DNA from: Branchiostoma floridae
Lineage: Eukaryota; Chordata; Leptocardii; Amphioxiformes; Branchiostomatidae
Assembly (NCBI RefSeq): GCF_000003815.2
Contig: NC_049995.1
Span: 6,270,269 to 6,334,268 of the forward strand
Direction of reading: 5' to 3'
Length of the DNA stretch: 64,000 nucleotides
Both the position numbers and the translations under genes were made by a program. Under the pieces are notes generated by a model. The model did no database searches and was not told where the DNA came from. It saw only the letters and a list, made by a program, of their open reading frames with translations. Shown one piece after another: positions 1 through 12,765 of this stretch (position 1 is the stretch's first letter; each line of letters begins with the position of its first letter).

Positions 1-1424
1 TTGATTTGTTATACCTTCATATAAGGCTTTATACTTTATTCTACTCTGTCGCTCATTCGTATTAAAAACCTGTTGCAACTTACGCCTATATTGCTATCGT
101 ACATGTAAGACGCTTCGCTTTCAGTTTACAACAGTATATCTGTATCAATGGAAGTGGTGCATACAAAATGTTCGTTAAATTTAAAATGGAAATGATAGCA
201 TTAATGATTGAAACTATATCAGATGTAGTATTACAGGTATGCTGTAATCGGGAAAATCGGTAAAAGCAATTTTACTTGTGACTTGAGAACCATTTTTAAT
301 GTTTTACATATAAAAGGTGTTGATATAATGAGTTGTCAAAATGTGTGAACCCGAAAGTTTTCAACTTAGTATCTTGCTATAATGATTTGTCATGTGCAGT
401 GAATCTGCTTGGTGGCGTGTGTGCCTTCTAAGTATATAACGGATATTTTAAAAATAGTTACATATGCGTTATGTGGAAACCTCGGTGATAAAATAAAAGA
501 AAAATAAAACACTTTGTGACCTTGTGTTATTATTCAGCTTTATTGGTCCTTGGCTTGCCATATGGCATGATAAATGTCTCATGAAATGTGTCAACAAATT
601 ACATTACATAAAATTCATAATAGAATTAATTACAGTTCACAGAAACGTATGATTACATTTCTTCTTTATAGTTAAAAACTTCCAAACGCCAGAGGGCACT
701 CCTGTACCGAACACTGATGACGTCTTTGGTCGCAAGTTGGCCTCGAATCCATTCAGCTCTGTGCGATACCGCGTTACTTTGTATTAGCTTACTTGCAAGG
801 CCATGGGGATACTTTGTGGCTAAGTGAAGAGTAACTCATTTTATTTGACAGTTTTAAAAAGCACTCAATCTTTGGTATCACTCTTCACAAAAAATAGACG
901 GACATACATGTAGGGGTTGAGTGTCGCAAATGTACAAGATAGTCATCCCGCGCCTGCTTTAGTATCAAAATTCAGAACACAATACCAATATTGATAGGTA
1001 ATAATTTTAGTATTGTTGATATTAGACAGTACATAAGGAACTATAAGTGTTGGGTAGTCCATCCAACACCAGTCATGCTCAAAATGGACAAGCCCTTTGA
1101 TTAACTGAAATTTCAAAAGATTGGACCCTGGACAACAAAAACAGCGAAATACCCAATGTCGCAGCTTCAACCCCCGGTTCGATCGCACTTTTAAAAGATT
1201 CCAAAAACTTGTATTTTCTTATCACTTTTGATCAAACACACACAACTTCTAGTGCACTATTCCCTGCTGTTATACATTTTGCTTGCACAAATGCGTGGCC
1301 CAAGGACGATTGAAACTGGCACAATACACAGATTTAAAGACAAAGTATCTAATAACTTACTAGCCGATATGCTGGTATACGCAACTGAGAACAGTATTAA
1401 AGATCAAATTGCATTAACTAAACC
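1..1424. other. No gene recognised
   Basis: This AT-rich stretch has stops in all frames and no ORF resembling a known protein. An AATAAA-rich segment near 490-510 could be the 3' end of a gene on the plus strand lying outside the window, but nothing supports that beyond the hexamer. The short ORFs at 943-1188 (minus) and 1228-1428 (plus) are low in complexity and match nothing I recognise. Confidence 0.5.
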
Positions 1425-1626
1425 CTGAGTCATCTTTCTCCTGATTGGTCCACGCTGAAAACTGACCCTATTGCATATTTATTAACATAATCATAAACCA
1501 AGGACACTGGACTGGCAAAAATTAGACGGCTGTGGCTGTTCAAGAGGACCGGCTGCACTTTCAGGAAATCCTGGGAAACCCGGGCTGTCTACCATTGACG
1601 AACAAGATTCACGGATGAACAAAAAG
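1425..1626 (-). repeat. Diverged inverted copy of the 29.4-kb / 37.0-kb repeat
   Basis: Read in reverse complement, 1524-1625 matches the block at about 29385-29480 and 36980-37075. Shared words on the other strand include TCATCCGT, TTGTTCGTCAATG, CCAGGATTTCCT and GCCGTCTAAT. The match continues more weakly through a shared TGGACCAATCA word (reverse complement TGATTGGTCCA near 1443). No coding potential is apparent. It is probably an old dispersed transposon fragment. Confidence 0.6.
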
Positions 1627-2584
1627 TAAGGTGGCTTCTGTTATGATTGCATACATGTTTATTTGCATTACCTAGAATAAGTGCCCCCCCTCCTCAAAAT
1701 AGAGAAAGAGCGGTGCAAGAAATAGCATACATGTGTGTGAAAAGACTTGTTACTTGTAAATACTCTACGTCAAATACGGTGGAAGGGGAAAATATTTTAT
1801 TCAAGAAAGCTACTTTTCTAAGCCGGTAAATTTGTTGGATTTTGAGGCACCGATGCGATTATGCATGCAATGTTTACTGTCTACCAGTCAACTGCAATTT
1901 GATAAAATCCTAGCAGAAAAGTCTACTTACTCTTTTAGATGTTTCCTCTGCAAACTTCCGCAACATACTAGTATTTGATATTCACCGATGATTGTTAAAA
2001 TGCCTATAAGAGCCTGGTCACATTGATATTTGTCGTACGATTGTCGTACGCGATCATAAACCGTGAGTATTCTTATTAAAGTCCCGGATGTATCGTACAA
2101 AATTCAGATTTCGTGTAGGTGAAACGGATAGTTTAGACCAATTTTCCTGTGGTCGGTTCTGTCACCGACTGCTTGAAAATACTACCACAACTACAAAGAC
2201 ATCAATATCGCAAGACTGCGTACGACAAGTGTTATATACAGCTAAACAGCTGCAAAGTTGAAATCGGTTTTGCGCCACATTGCAAAGTGCTCTCCTATTT
2301 TTGCGTAATTTAGCACTATACAAAGATATACCAGCGCTCTCGCCGCACTCTCTCTGCGACCTAACATTTGACATTTCGCTCAACGAATTGTATAGAAAAG
2401 AAACGAATGTTTTTACACTTTGTGTGTTTTGTGTGTCTTCTCAGTCACACTGTTACGTTTCGTATGATATACCCAGTGTGAAAGCGAAGGTTACACATAT
2501 CCATATCGCAGTGAGAGCGGAGCGCGATCATCGTCTAGTGGAAAAAGGGGCCTTACGTTCAGTGCATGTGGTGCAAGGCAAGTA
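1627..2584. other. Non-coding; contains TCGTACG-rich transposon-like fragment
   Basis: From about 2010 the sequence (GGTCACATT followed by GTCGTACGATTGTCGTACG) resembles the terminal segment of the element at 21827-22447 and a fragment near 28980. It therefore looks like a degraded member of that DNA-transposon family. The ORF at 2280-2585 lies in this material and resembles no known protein. Confidence 0.45.
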
Positions 2585-2850
2585 GAAATGTAGTTAATAG
2601 ATTATTTCTTATCATCATGAAGGCAAAAATCATATTGCCACAATCAGCCATACAATTTTAGATAATCTCACACCGATAAGTGGGAATATATCCCCCCTCC
2701 TTGTCAGTTTCCTCTCTTAAAAGGAATTCCGAGAAAACAATTGAGATTGCCTTCACTGTATTGACGCATTTTAATATCCTTGTTCAAGACGATTAGGTGG
2801 TACATATTGTACATATTCAAAGCAGTGCCCAGTACGAGTGTGTACAGTAT
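2585..2850 (+). repeat. Dispersed repeat family R1, copy 1
   Basis: This is one of at least five copies in the window (others near 11883-12170, 17600-17740, 19790-19945 and 20290-20600). Shared signatures are GATTATTTCTTATCAT, CATATTGCCAC..CAGCCATACA, TTGAGATTGCCTT.ACTGTATTGACGCATT and GACGATTA.GTGGTACA. No coding capacity or clear terminal repeats are seen, so the class is unknown. Confidence 0.7.
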
Positions 2851-4023
2851 TTTTCCTCTTAGAATTTAGATTTAAACATCTTACAATGCGTTTCAAACAA
2901 TATTTAACAAGCCCGTACTCAAGCAAGCCGAACTAGTCGCCTGAACCTGAAATTGTGAAATTTTCAGGGTTTCAAAAATAATTTTCAATTGGGCGCAAAA
3001 TGGCGCAGTCACTAGAAATCTCTGTATAAATATTCAAAATTTTACATTGGTTTTTAATTCGATGGCAACACATGCGATTTCCAATGAAGTTCCAGTATCT
3101 GACTTGGAGCCTAACATTCTGCGTGCGGTCCGTACTTCATCCGTGCGGCACACCTTAAAATGACCAATGAATATTGGCGGAAATTTTTTAAAACCTTGGC
3201 GTGGTTTCCTAGTGCATTTTTTTATTGCAACATATATTTACAAGACATGGTGGCGACACACTCAAATCGTGACTTATATCAATGCCACCACCGAGAACGA
3301 ATACAGGTACATGGGTAAATAAATTAAAGAAAAGAAAACAAGATAACAAATAAGCAAAGCACTGAAGCAAATTTTACAAATGAAAATTCAAACATATAAA
3401 CTGAGGATATGATAATTAACTATGCCCCTTATGAGACTTGTAGGATTATGTTTAGTCGTTATTGAAGCGATTGGTATCTACTAAGAAAGTTTGCACATAC
3501 ATTATATGTTTGCACATAAAGTTTAAAGTTTAATATATTTGCACATATGACAAATATTCTGCAGTTTTTTTGCCAATGACAGAAAAGAAGACCATTTTAA
3601 AAGCAACTGTACGAAAGTCTCGTCAGATTGTCCATATCAAAACCTACCAGTACTTACTTACTTTACTTTATCCGTCCGCTTATACCGGAGGGGGTGTCGC
3701 GAGGAGGAGGAGAAGGCGGCTAGGTGGCTGCGATGCCACATAGCTATCGCCATCTGTTTAGATGGGGGTCAGACTAGGTGTACATGTATTTTAGTGTAGA
3801 TATTTTATGTGGATAGTGAATACGATAAAAATCTGAACAACAAATTGAGATGTTTCAATCCCAAGAGAATATATTCTTGTACCTTCGTGCCAAATTTCAA
3901 CTCAATCGATGAAAAAATAAGCCTGTTATAAAACCAGTCGCATTACGTTTTGAAGGCCCCTCGTACACGTTGCTTATTTTGCACACAGTTCTTGCACCAT
4001 CCCTCAAACACCATCATAGAATA
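2851..4023. other. No gene recognised
   Basis: This is AT-rich sequence with no convincing ORF. A GC-richer patch at about 3650-3780 (TTACTTACTTTACTTTATCCG, then GGAGGAGGAGAAGGCGGC) stands out. It may be a fragment of a retroelement, but I cannot assign it. Confidence 0.4.
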
Positions 4024-4223
4024 CTGTAAATGCACTTTAAGTTCGCGGAGATTTAATTTCGCGGTAGCGGGAAAATGGATTTTTCGCGGTGGTTTTAATT
4101 TGACGGTAGCAATATGCACTGTAGTCTCTTACTGCCATGGAAAAATGTTCGCGGTGGTTTTAGATTCACGGTAAAGCGGCCACCGCGAACATTTAACCAC
4201 TGCGAAAGTTTCTGCATTTACAG
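4024..4223. mobile_element. TA-flanked palindromic MITE (CTGTAAATGCA family)
   Basis: A 200-bp element is bounded by CTGTAAATGCA and TGCATTTACAG, with a TA dinucleotide on each side. The interior repeats TTCGCGGTGGTTTTA in both orientations, so the whole folds on itself. TA target duplication with short inverted ends is typical of Tc1/mariner-type MITEs. Relatives lie at 41319-41525, 59299-59495 and 60855-60987. Confidence 0.8.
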
Positions 4224-5475
<1,252 letters not shown>

Positions 5476-6180
5476 TCATTATTGGACATGGGTACGATTG
5501 TGGCTTTTTAATGCCCTATAGAGAAATTATGTACTGGATGTACATTTACACAGATTGTAATAATGTTGCTGCATTTGGTTTGTTTTTAGCTAGGCCAATG
5601 ATTGGTAAAGATATTTTCTTCCGATTGCTAGACTTAAGAATTTAAAAATTTTTGATATGTTGGAATTATTCTTGAAGGACAGTTTGATTCAATTATATGG
5701 ATGTTATTCCCTTGGGCACCCCGAAGCTGATGCAAACGTGAGAAAAAAAGTAGTTGCTGTCATTATAAAAAAAAATGAATTGGTCAGAAAAGTTAAACAA
5801 CTAACTGAACAAATATAACATACAGTATACCAAACTGTACTTTTTTGCATTCTTTCTTTCACGTCTTTTTCTTTGCATTTGGAAGTTTTAGCTCATTGGT
5901 ATTCATTTTCCGATATTTTCATGCAATTTATGGGGTGTACTTTCAATTTTTTCGACTAGCTTCTTTGTACGATTTACAAGCTAGTTACAAACCTTTTTTT
6001 AACAAGGACGAAATATGATGCGAGGGTACTTGATCAAGTCGTTGTCTTACTTTCATGCTGTTAGGCTAATGTGAACAATACCGATGTGCTAAACCTTAAG
6101 ATATTACAGAAAAAACGTATTTGTCTTTTTAGAATCAACCGGTACATCAAATACTCAAAACATTTTTTCGTCTTTTCCAG
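5476..6180 (+). other. Upstream region / intron before the LRR-Ig coding exon
   Basis: The stretch ends in a pyrimidine-rich tract and TCTTTTCCAG at 6171-6180, a good 3' splice site, so at least one upstream non-coding exon probably exists. From about 6005 it aligns in reverse complement with the region upstream of the second receptor (to about 26775), including the GTGCTAAACCTT..AAGATATTACA words. The first exon and promoter are not identified. Confidence 0.55.
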
Positions 6181-6357
6181 GACCCGCCTTGGCATGAGAA
6201 GCTCTGGTTGAAAGTTTGCAACACGGGCGATCACTGGAACAACAAGAGGCAAGGACATTGTAGCAAAAGGACATTGTAGTGTATCCTAAAACAGATCAGG
6301 ATTGACAAGATTTACAGAGCGTAGTGTAGTAGAACAACCATTGTAAAAGAGAGTGAA
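6181..6357 (+). other. Putative 5' UTR part of LRR-Ig receptor 1 exon
   Basis: This segment follows the acceptor TCTTTTCCAG and runs to the ATG at 6358. The matching segment of copy 2 (26585 down to 26384, minus strand) also begins directly after a CTTTTCCAG acceptor. That conservation supports a spliced 5' UTR rather than a promoter immediately upstream of the ATG. Confidence 0.55.
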
Positions 6358-9018
6358 ATGGCTGGCACAAAGATGTCGCTTTTCCTTCTCTTCCTCCTTG
6401 CGTTTGACCCGTCTCAGGCTGGTTCATCTTGCTCTGGCGTTTGTGACGTAAAGCGTTCAGGGTATTGCAAACCACGTAGCGTTGAGGGTATCTACATTTA
6501 TCCCTCAAAGTTGCCGTGTGCATTTTGCAACACGACCGGGCACACCGATGAGAATCAGCTCGGGTGTCTTCCTCCCAACCTGAGGCAGCTCCAAGTGGCA
6601 GGGCACTCCGACAGCAGCGGCAAGCTGAAGCCTCTGCCTGGTCTTGTCGATCTCCGCTTACTGTACCTGGGGCCAGGGGACGTCCTGGCGGCCGAGCCCG
6701 AAGCGTTTTCGGCCGTGCCAAACATCCTTGGGCTGTCCATGAGCTACAACACCATCAAAGTCATCGGAAGTTGGTTTGGCAAGACCAGGAAGCTGACAAA
6801 GCTCGACCTTGGCTGGAATGAAATCAAAGAAATCAAGAGCAACGCTTTCCGACCACTGGTCAAGCTTGAGTTCCTCAGCCTGAAGCATAACCGGCTTTGC
6901 GCTGTTGAAGAGGGGTACTTCACAGGGCTGACCAAGCTCGAAATCCTGCACCTGAGCTATAACAACATCTCGTACGTCGCTTGGAAGGCTCTCGGGAAGC
7001 TCACAAAGCTACAGATGCTCGCTCTCGCCCACAACCATCTATTGTCCATCCCCCACGACTCACTCACTGCATTGCGCAGAGTTAAGACCGTCAACGTCGA
7101 AGAGAACCCTTTCCGTTGCACCTGTGCGCTTGATGGCTTGAAATCTGCAGGATCTAATGCAGCACAATTCTTTGTCTATGACCGTTTGCTGTGCAGCTAC
7201 CCGCCTAGCTTCTCGAAAAGAAAGATTGCTGACGTGGAGAAGGATGCGATGCCGTGTCCACCACCTACAGCCAGGGTGTCACAACAAGATAACGGTGCCA
7301 CTCTCGTGTGTGAGGTCTTCTGGGAGAAGCAGCCACAGATCAAGTGGTTGGATCCGGGTGGGAGGGCTGTTGGAGAGAGAGAGTCACTCAACCCATGTGG
7401 CGGCGCTATAACCACAAGCTTGGAGCACGAGATGCCTACCACCCAGTCTCCTGAAGGAGGAACGGCGCACTCAACAGACGACCCCGGCCTACCCTACATC
7501 GGCAAGTCCACCTCCACCCTCCGCCTGAGTCAGCAGGCCTACCGGTGCTGGACGGAGGGTAGTTTCAGGTGCATCGTGCAGTCTACACTAGGCAGCGTCA
7601 CTGTGGATCTACCGCTGACCAAGTCAAGTGAGACGACCAAAGGAGAACAGGGACAAGCGCACACCAAGATGGCGGCCGTCTACACCACAACACCCGTCTG
7701 GCAGAACGCAAAGGTGACAGAAAGGATCACCAAACCCACGGACAGGAAGACCCGACAGGATGGTACCACCCCGGCAGCTGATGAAGCAAAAAGGAAAATG
7801 ACCACTGTCTACACTACAACACCTGTCCAGCAGAACGCCAGGATCACAGAAAAGATGACCAAACCAACTGACAGGAACACTCAGCAGGGTGGTATCACTC
7901 CAGAAACTGATAAGGAAGACTCCAACATTGGCATGATGATAGGTATCTACATCATAAGCACATGGCTGTTTCTGGTCGTTGCTTTCGTCGGCAGAAAGTG
8001 CTACAAGAGGCAACAGCAGATGCAACAAAAGAGGCGACAACAGGACCGGTACCACATACCGTGCAATGCTGCCGGCGACATACCGTTGCAAAACATTCAG
8101 CCCCCGCCGGCCGCTGCCCCCACGACTGGGAACCCTGCACCTCCACGGCACACATATGCAGAGATCCCGGACGACGCACCCATTCCTCCGTATGCCGAGA
8201 CGTCACGTTTGGAAAACCCTGTGTATGCCGCAGACGTGACAGGAACAAGTCGTTCTACATCTACCCAGGGCCCTCCCAGCAAGCCCGACAACCCTATTGC
8301 CTCATCGCGACCCAAACGCCCGAGGGTGGTGGGGAAGGCTCCAGCTCCACCTCCACGGTCCGACGGAACAGCCAACCCCGGCGACTCTACCTACTACCCA
8401 CCGGCCACCAAGACAACTAAACAACAAGGTATCCCGGCACCACTTCCACGGACCCCCCTCAATTCTGACGTCTCATCGCAGCCTCGAAACAAAAAGAAGA
8501 CCCCAGCAGTGAGAACCTCGGATTCTCTTCCACGGACCCGACAAGACAACGTCTCATCAAAAAAGCACAACTCGAGAACGGCGTCAGCGCCACGACATGG
8601 GTCAACAGTGGACCCACAAGGCTCGGGGATGGACGAAGAAGAGGAAGCCGAGGGTCCCAACATCTACCTTGACCTCAATGGCGCATCACAACAGGCAGAC
8701 AAGATCCCGGATCCGCTTCCACGGACCAACTCCAAAGTCTCCTCACAGTCAAAATGCCTCGGAATGCGTACGAGTATGGACGAAGACGACGAAGCCGAGG
8801 GTCCAAACATCTACCTTGACCTTAACGGCGCATCAGGTCTCTCTAGCACGGAGACAACTCCGACAGAGAAAGAGATCCCGGATCCTCTTCCACGGATCCA
8901 CACCTACGTCAACTCTAACATCTCATCACAATCAAAGGAGACAGCCCAAGCAGAAGAGATCCCGGACCCTCTTCCACGGATCCACACATATGTCAACTCT
9001 AACATCTTATCACAATAA
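6358..9018 (+). CDS. LRR-Ig transmembrane receptor, copy 1 (intact)
   Basis: The 886-residue ORF encodes a type I membrane receptor. Residues 1-21 form a signal peptide. Cys25, Cys29 and Cys37 open an LRR N-cap, followed by LxxLxLxxN repeats to about 248 and an LRR C-cap beginning NPFRCTC. An Ig-like domain has Cys318, Trp330 and Cys397/Cys405. A Thr-rich stalk contains a roughly 43-residue repeat (VYTTTPV at 441 and 484). The membrane helix is about 524-545, followed by basic residues. The tail has SH3-type proline motifs (APAPPPR) and tyrosines in motifs: YAEI (Y600), YAET (Y612), YLDL (Y770, Y819) and YVNS (Y850, Y878). YxN suits Grb2-type SH2 domains. The family is expanded in amphioxus and implicated in innate recognition; the ligand is unknown. 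The start has an A at -3. All coding sequence is in one exon. A paralog lies inverted at 24251-26383. Confidence 0.92.
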   Translation: MAGTKMSLFLLFLLAFDPSQAGSSCSGVCDVKRSGYCKPRSVEGIYIYPSKLPCAFCNTTGHTDENQLGCLPPNLRQLQVAGHSDSSGKLKPLPGLVDLRLLYLGPGDVLAAEPEAFSAVPNILGLSMSYNTIKVIGSWFGKTRKLTKLDLGWNEIKEIKSNAFRPLVKLEFLSLKHNRLCAVEEGYFTGLTKLEILHLSYNNISYVAWKALGKLTKLQMLALAHNHLLSIPHDSLTALRRVKTVNVEENPFRCTCALDGLKSAGSNAAQFFVYDRLLCSYPPSFSKRKIADVEKDAMPCPPPTARVSQQDNGATLVCEVFWEKQPQIKWLDPGGRAVGERESLNPCGGAITTSLEHEMPTTQSPEGGTAHSTDDPGLPYIGKSTSTLRLSQQAYRCWTEGSFRCIVQSTLGSVTVDLPLTKSSETTKGEQGQAHTKMAAVYTTTPVWQNAKVTERITKPTDRKTRQDGTTPAADEAKRKMTTVYTTTPVQQNARITEKMTKPTDRNTQQGGITPETDKEDSNIGMMIGIYIISTWLFLVVAFVGRKCYKRQQQMQQKRRQQDRYHIPCNAAGDIPLQNIQPPPAAAPTTGNPAPPRHTYAEIPDDAPIPPYAETSRLENPVYAADVTGTSRSTSTQGPPSKPDNPIASSRPKRPRVVGKAPAPPPRSDGTANPGDSTYYPPATKTTKQQGIPAPLPRTPLNSDVSSQPRNKKKTPAVRTSDSLPRTRQDNVSSKKHNSRTASAPRHGSTVDPQGSGMDEEEEAEGPNIYLDLNGASQQADKIPDPLPRTNSKVSSQSKCLGMRTSMDEDDEAEGPNIYLDLNGASGLSSTETTPTEKEIPDPLPRIHTYVNSNISSQSKETAQAEEIPDPLPRIHTYVNSNILSQ

Positions 9019-9083
9019 CGAGGCTTGGAGACATTAAAACACGTGCCAATACACGGAAGCCCATTGCACCACCAAACCTAAAG

Positions 9084-9089
9084 AATAAA
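9084..9089 (+). promoter_or_regulatory. Candidate polyadenylation signal of receptor 1
   Basis: AATAAA lies 66 bases after the receptor 1 stop codon. No cleavage-site evidence is available, so the role is inferred from position only. Confidence 0.45.
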
Positions 9090-9572
9090 CAAAAAGGAGG
9101 AAGTCCAAAAACACCTCAGAATAATAACGAAGGAATCACTTCAATACCGGACAGAGTCCCTTACCCGAAACTTGTCCCCCGGAAAGTAATAACGCCGTCG
9201 GCTGATGGTAGTTGTCATGAAAAAAATTATCGCTCAGATATTCCATCATTCAGCAACATTCATAATCCTCCTAAAACTCCTCGCCCTGCAGTTTGCTATG
9301 CATGGCACGACTAGCGAGACGAACCAGCCTCGAGAAGCATGTTATATATTAATTAGGACGCGAAGGATACTATTGTTTTTAGAAAGTTCCTTTTATACCC
9401 TTACATAGCCTCCTTAGATGTCTCTACGGGTATGAATTTTGTTGCTGTTTTCTGAGGCTAGCAATATTGACCGCATTGCAATGTTAACTGAGTGCAATAG
9501 AACGTATATGCCATCAGAAGGCTGTGACCACAATCAAAAGGCCAGGAATAAGTGTACTTTGACTGTGATGTA

Positions 9573-10453
9573 CGAGGGGGGTTCAATAAGTTCTTTGCCT
9601 CACCAAGAAATAACAAGCACAACTCAGATTTTCAGGCACAACTTCATAGTATGAAGTCTTTTATCAATATCCTCCAAATTACAAATCATTGGAGTCATTA
9701 CTTTCCAGGCATTCGTTTTTTCTAAATTAGAAGGTAAGTGGGGAGAAAAAGAAGGGTGAAGTGTGATCAGACAATTTGACCTCACACCTCAGGTTGCAGA
9801 TCAATTGTCCACCTTTTTTTTTCGTTATCCCTTACCTAACGTTACTGGGTGTCGCCTGCAACATGATGATCACAATAATTTGAATTTTGGTACACATTTA
9901 TATAAGACTTTATACATGTACGTGGGGTTATCAATAAGTCCCCGACTTTACCGAGAAAAAATAAGCACAGCTCAGATTTCGAAGCATAGATGTCAAGTAT
10001 AAAGTCTTATATAAATATGTACCAAAATTCAAATTAGTGTGATCATTACTTTGCAGGCGACACCCAGTAACGTTAGGTGAGGGAGAAGGAAAAAAACGTG
10101 GACAATTGACCTGACCTGAGTGTGTGGGTCAATTTGCGCTGCTGGAAGTTAGAAACCCAATTCTTTTTGCTTGAAATAGGAAGAGAATCATTATCAAACA
10201 TTTTGACAACGTCTTTTGTTAATTTATGGCATGGGAAACTAGACCCACACATGTCTGATCACAATTCACACAACTTTTTTCTCGCCACTTACCTTCTAAT
10301 TTAGGAAAAACGAATGCCTGGAAAGTAATGACTCCAATGATTTGAAATTTGGAGGATATTGATAAAAGACTTCATACTATGAAGTTGTGCCTGAAAATCT
10401 GAGTTGTGCTTGTTATTTCTTGGTGAGGCAAAGAACTTATTGAACCCCCCTCG
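9573..10453. mobile_element. TA-flanked nested palindrome, mariner-type MITE
   Basis: The termini are CGAGGGGGGTTCAATAAG and its exact complement CTTATTGAACCCCCCTCG, each adjoining TA. Outer arms of about 200 bp (9573-9775, 10252-10453) enclose a second palindrome (about 9776-10130; arms share CCTAACGTTACTGGGTGTCG). The inner loop carries words related to the outer terminus (GGGGTTATCAATAAGT). No transposase ORF is present. TA target sites place it with Tc1/mariner-like non-autonomous elements. Confidence 0.8.
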
Positions 10454-11882
10454 TATTTGATTAGAACACCTGAAAAACGTATGGCTATTATTAGAAGTTT
10501 ACTATCAAAACTGCTATGCCTATAAATATTTGTAGTCTTTGTGAATAGCCCCCATCCGGCCCTCCTACGGGTTTGCCTATCATAGAGTTCGTCCAAAAAA
10601 CGGCAAATAATTGGCCAGGAGAGTCAGTCCAGGCTATGGTTAACATTCTCTCTTACGGTTGTGCGGTAATTCAACACTTTGGCATACATAGAACAAGAAA
10701 GCTTCTGAAAAAAGCTGACCGGTGCGTATTTTGGAAAAAGCCTGGATGTTAAACAAAATCACACGAAAAAAAGAGTTTTTAAACATCGAATTACTGAATT
10801 GGTCTTTCTTCTATTAAAAAACACTACATGAGATTTGTCTAACAAAGAAAAAAATTTAGCAAGTGGGGTTCGAACCGCTTTGCAAAAAAAAAACTCCCCT
10901 GGCAAACTTTTCTCCATCATAGTCAGTCCAGTGAGAGACTAAACTGTGTAAGAGTAAAATGTATGACGTAGTCAGTTATTGTTTAAGCATCTCAGCTTCA
11001 AGGTTGTAATTGCAACTTCAGTCTCTGTTTAAAGTTAGATGTGAAATATTTACTGTGAAAATTACAATTTCTTTTCACAAATACATAATATTTGATTTTT
11101 TTGAAGCAGCAAATTCTAACTATGTACATTCATTCTTACTTTGAATAAAATTGTATGCCGGTATGGTTTGAAACTTTGTCTCCGTTGTTATTGATTGAAG
11201 GACTCTTAGATACAGAAGTCACTAGCATCATTCCATATTGTATGTTCCCAATTTTAATCAGTAGGGTGGGTGGGAGTTTGGGTTACACCGCTTTGCTACA
11301 TAGTAATACAGAATGCAATTCTAGGGAAAAGTGGAGGAAAGGGTGTCATTATCTCATGAATCAAAAACAAAAACCGCAAAAAAAGGAACCTCAAGTGTTA
11401 ACTTGTTTCGTTTAATGCCATCAAACGCTATACGGTTAGTCTGCAACTACCCCCCCCCCCCCCCATCTGTATGCTGTACATATGTCATTAAACGCATTTC
11501 CGAGAAAATCTATTTGGTCAAGTCTGCAAGTAACCCCCTCTGATCAGAGCCCTTAGTTTGGCCCTGTATGGTCTTAACTTCCAGCTGACGATGATTCCAC
11601 TACCTCATAGGGGTGCCACCCCTAAACTGCTCAAATTTAACAATATCAACCTCCACCCCACCCCACCACACCCCACATTCCCATGGCAGGCTACATTCCT
11701 TTGTCAGCTTTTGATACTATCTTAGCAGGATCTGCTTGGAGATTAGAGTATAGGCGCAGGGCCAACTGTTGTGTCTACCCCCCCCACCCCCCACCCCCAC
11801 TCCTAAAGGCGGCACCAGCCAGACATAAGTTAATGTACAGAGTCTCCCTGCTTATTACGTTCAGCGCATACGGCAATGTAGA
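10454..11882. other. No gene; repeat debris with poly-C runs
   Basis: No convincing ORF is present. C runs lie at about 11450-11464 and 11779-11802. The segment near 11157-11190 (GGTATGGTTTGAAACTTTGTC) recurs in reverse complement near 21376-21405, so traces of inverted symmetry extend into the spacer between the receptor genes. Confidence 0.45.
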
Positions 11883-12170
11883 AAAGTAGTTGATGAATTA
11901 TTTCTTATTATGAGGCCAAAAATCACATTGCCACACGCAGCCATACAGTTTTAGAGACAATTTCACACCAGTACGTGCGTGCCAACGTGAATATATTCAA
12001 AACCAGCTCCCTGTCAGTTTCGCCTCTTAAAGGGGATTCTGAGGAACTATTGAGATTGCCTTTACTGTATTGACGCATTCTTAAAACCTTGTTCCAGACG
12101 ATTAAGTGGTACACGTCGTACATATTCAAAGCAGCGTTCAGCGTTACGTGCCCAGTACGAGTTAAAGAAT
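11883..12170 (+). repeat. Dispersed repeat family R1, copy 2
   Basis: Matches 2585-2850 in the same orientation, sharing the TTGAGATTGCCTT.ACTGTATTGACGCATT core and the ATATTCAAAGCAG.GTTCAG tail. No coding capacity is seen. Confidence 0.7.
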
Positions 12171-12234
12171 GGAGGCAAAAATCATATTGCCCCACTCAGC
12201 CATACAGTTTGGACAAAATCCTGTAAATCGGTAA

Positions 12235-12765
12235 GGCCACAGCAAGTAAATTTTATGGATGACATCCTCTGCAGACTGCAAAAATAGTGCGATAGGGCGA
12301 AAAAAAAACAAGATGGGTGAAAAAAAACAAGATGTCTACATTTTCAAAAATAGACACCATAAAGTTGTGATGAATGTTGTTACAAGAATTAAAGGGACAA
12401 AACATGGTATTCAGAGCCAACAAGGCATTCATTTCTGTATTCAAGACATGTACTGGTGTGGTGTGGTAAAAGTGACACTAGTGTGGTATACTGGCATCAC
12501 CAACAAAGTTGGTAAACACACTCATGGCTTCCATATTGGTGTCACTTTTACAACTATCCAATAAGTTTCATTTCTACAACTACAGTCCTGGGTACCTCGC
12601 AAGTGTCACTTCTACAAGTACAATTATTAGGCTACAACATAACATGTATGCTTTATCGTCATGTTGACCATCCCTGCAGAGGAAAAAAATCTTGTTTTTT
12701 TTCTGACATCAGGCGAAAATTAATGCGCGCGCTGATGTCATCCATAAAATTTACTTGCTGTGGCC
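12235..12765. mobile_element. TAA-flanked element, PIF/Harbinger-like MITE
   Basis: A 531-bp element begins GGCCACAGCAAGTAAATTTT and ends with the complement AAAATTTACTTGCTGTGGCC. It is flanked on both sides by TAA. TWA target duplications with GG-starting inverted ends are characteristic of PIF/Harbinger elements. The inverted ends extend through ATGGATGACATC, about 34 bp. The internal ORF at 12259-12564 resembles no transposase. Confidence 0.8.

Larger units (their letters stand above)
6005..9420 (+). repeat. Left arm of long inverted repeat carrying the receptor genes
   Basis: The segment pairs in reverse complement with about 22845-26775. It covers upstream sequence, the whole coding exon and some 400 bp of 3' flank, where the words GCATGGCACGACTAGCGAGA and CCCTGCAGTTTGCTATGCAT recur in inverted form near 22970-23000. 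The match fades at both ends, so the limits are approximate. Confidence 0.8.

Noticed and set aside
7624-8663. Long ORFs overlapping the receptor genes on other frames
   Set aside because: They are shadows of the repetitive, GC-richer receptor coding sequence; the same shadows appear in copy 2.
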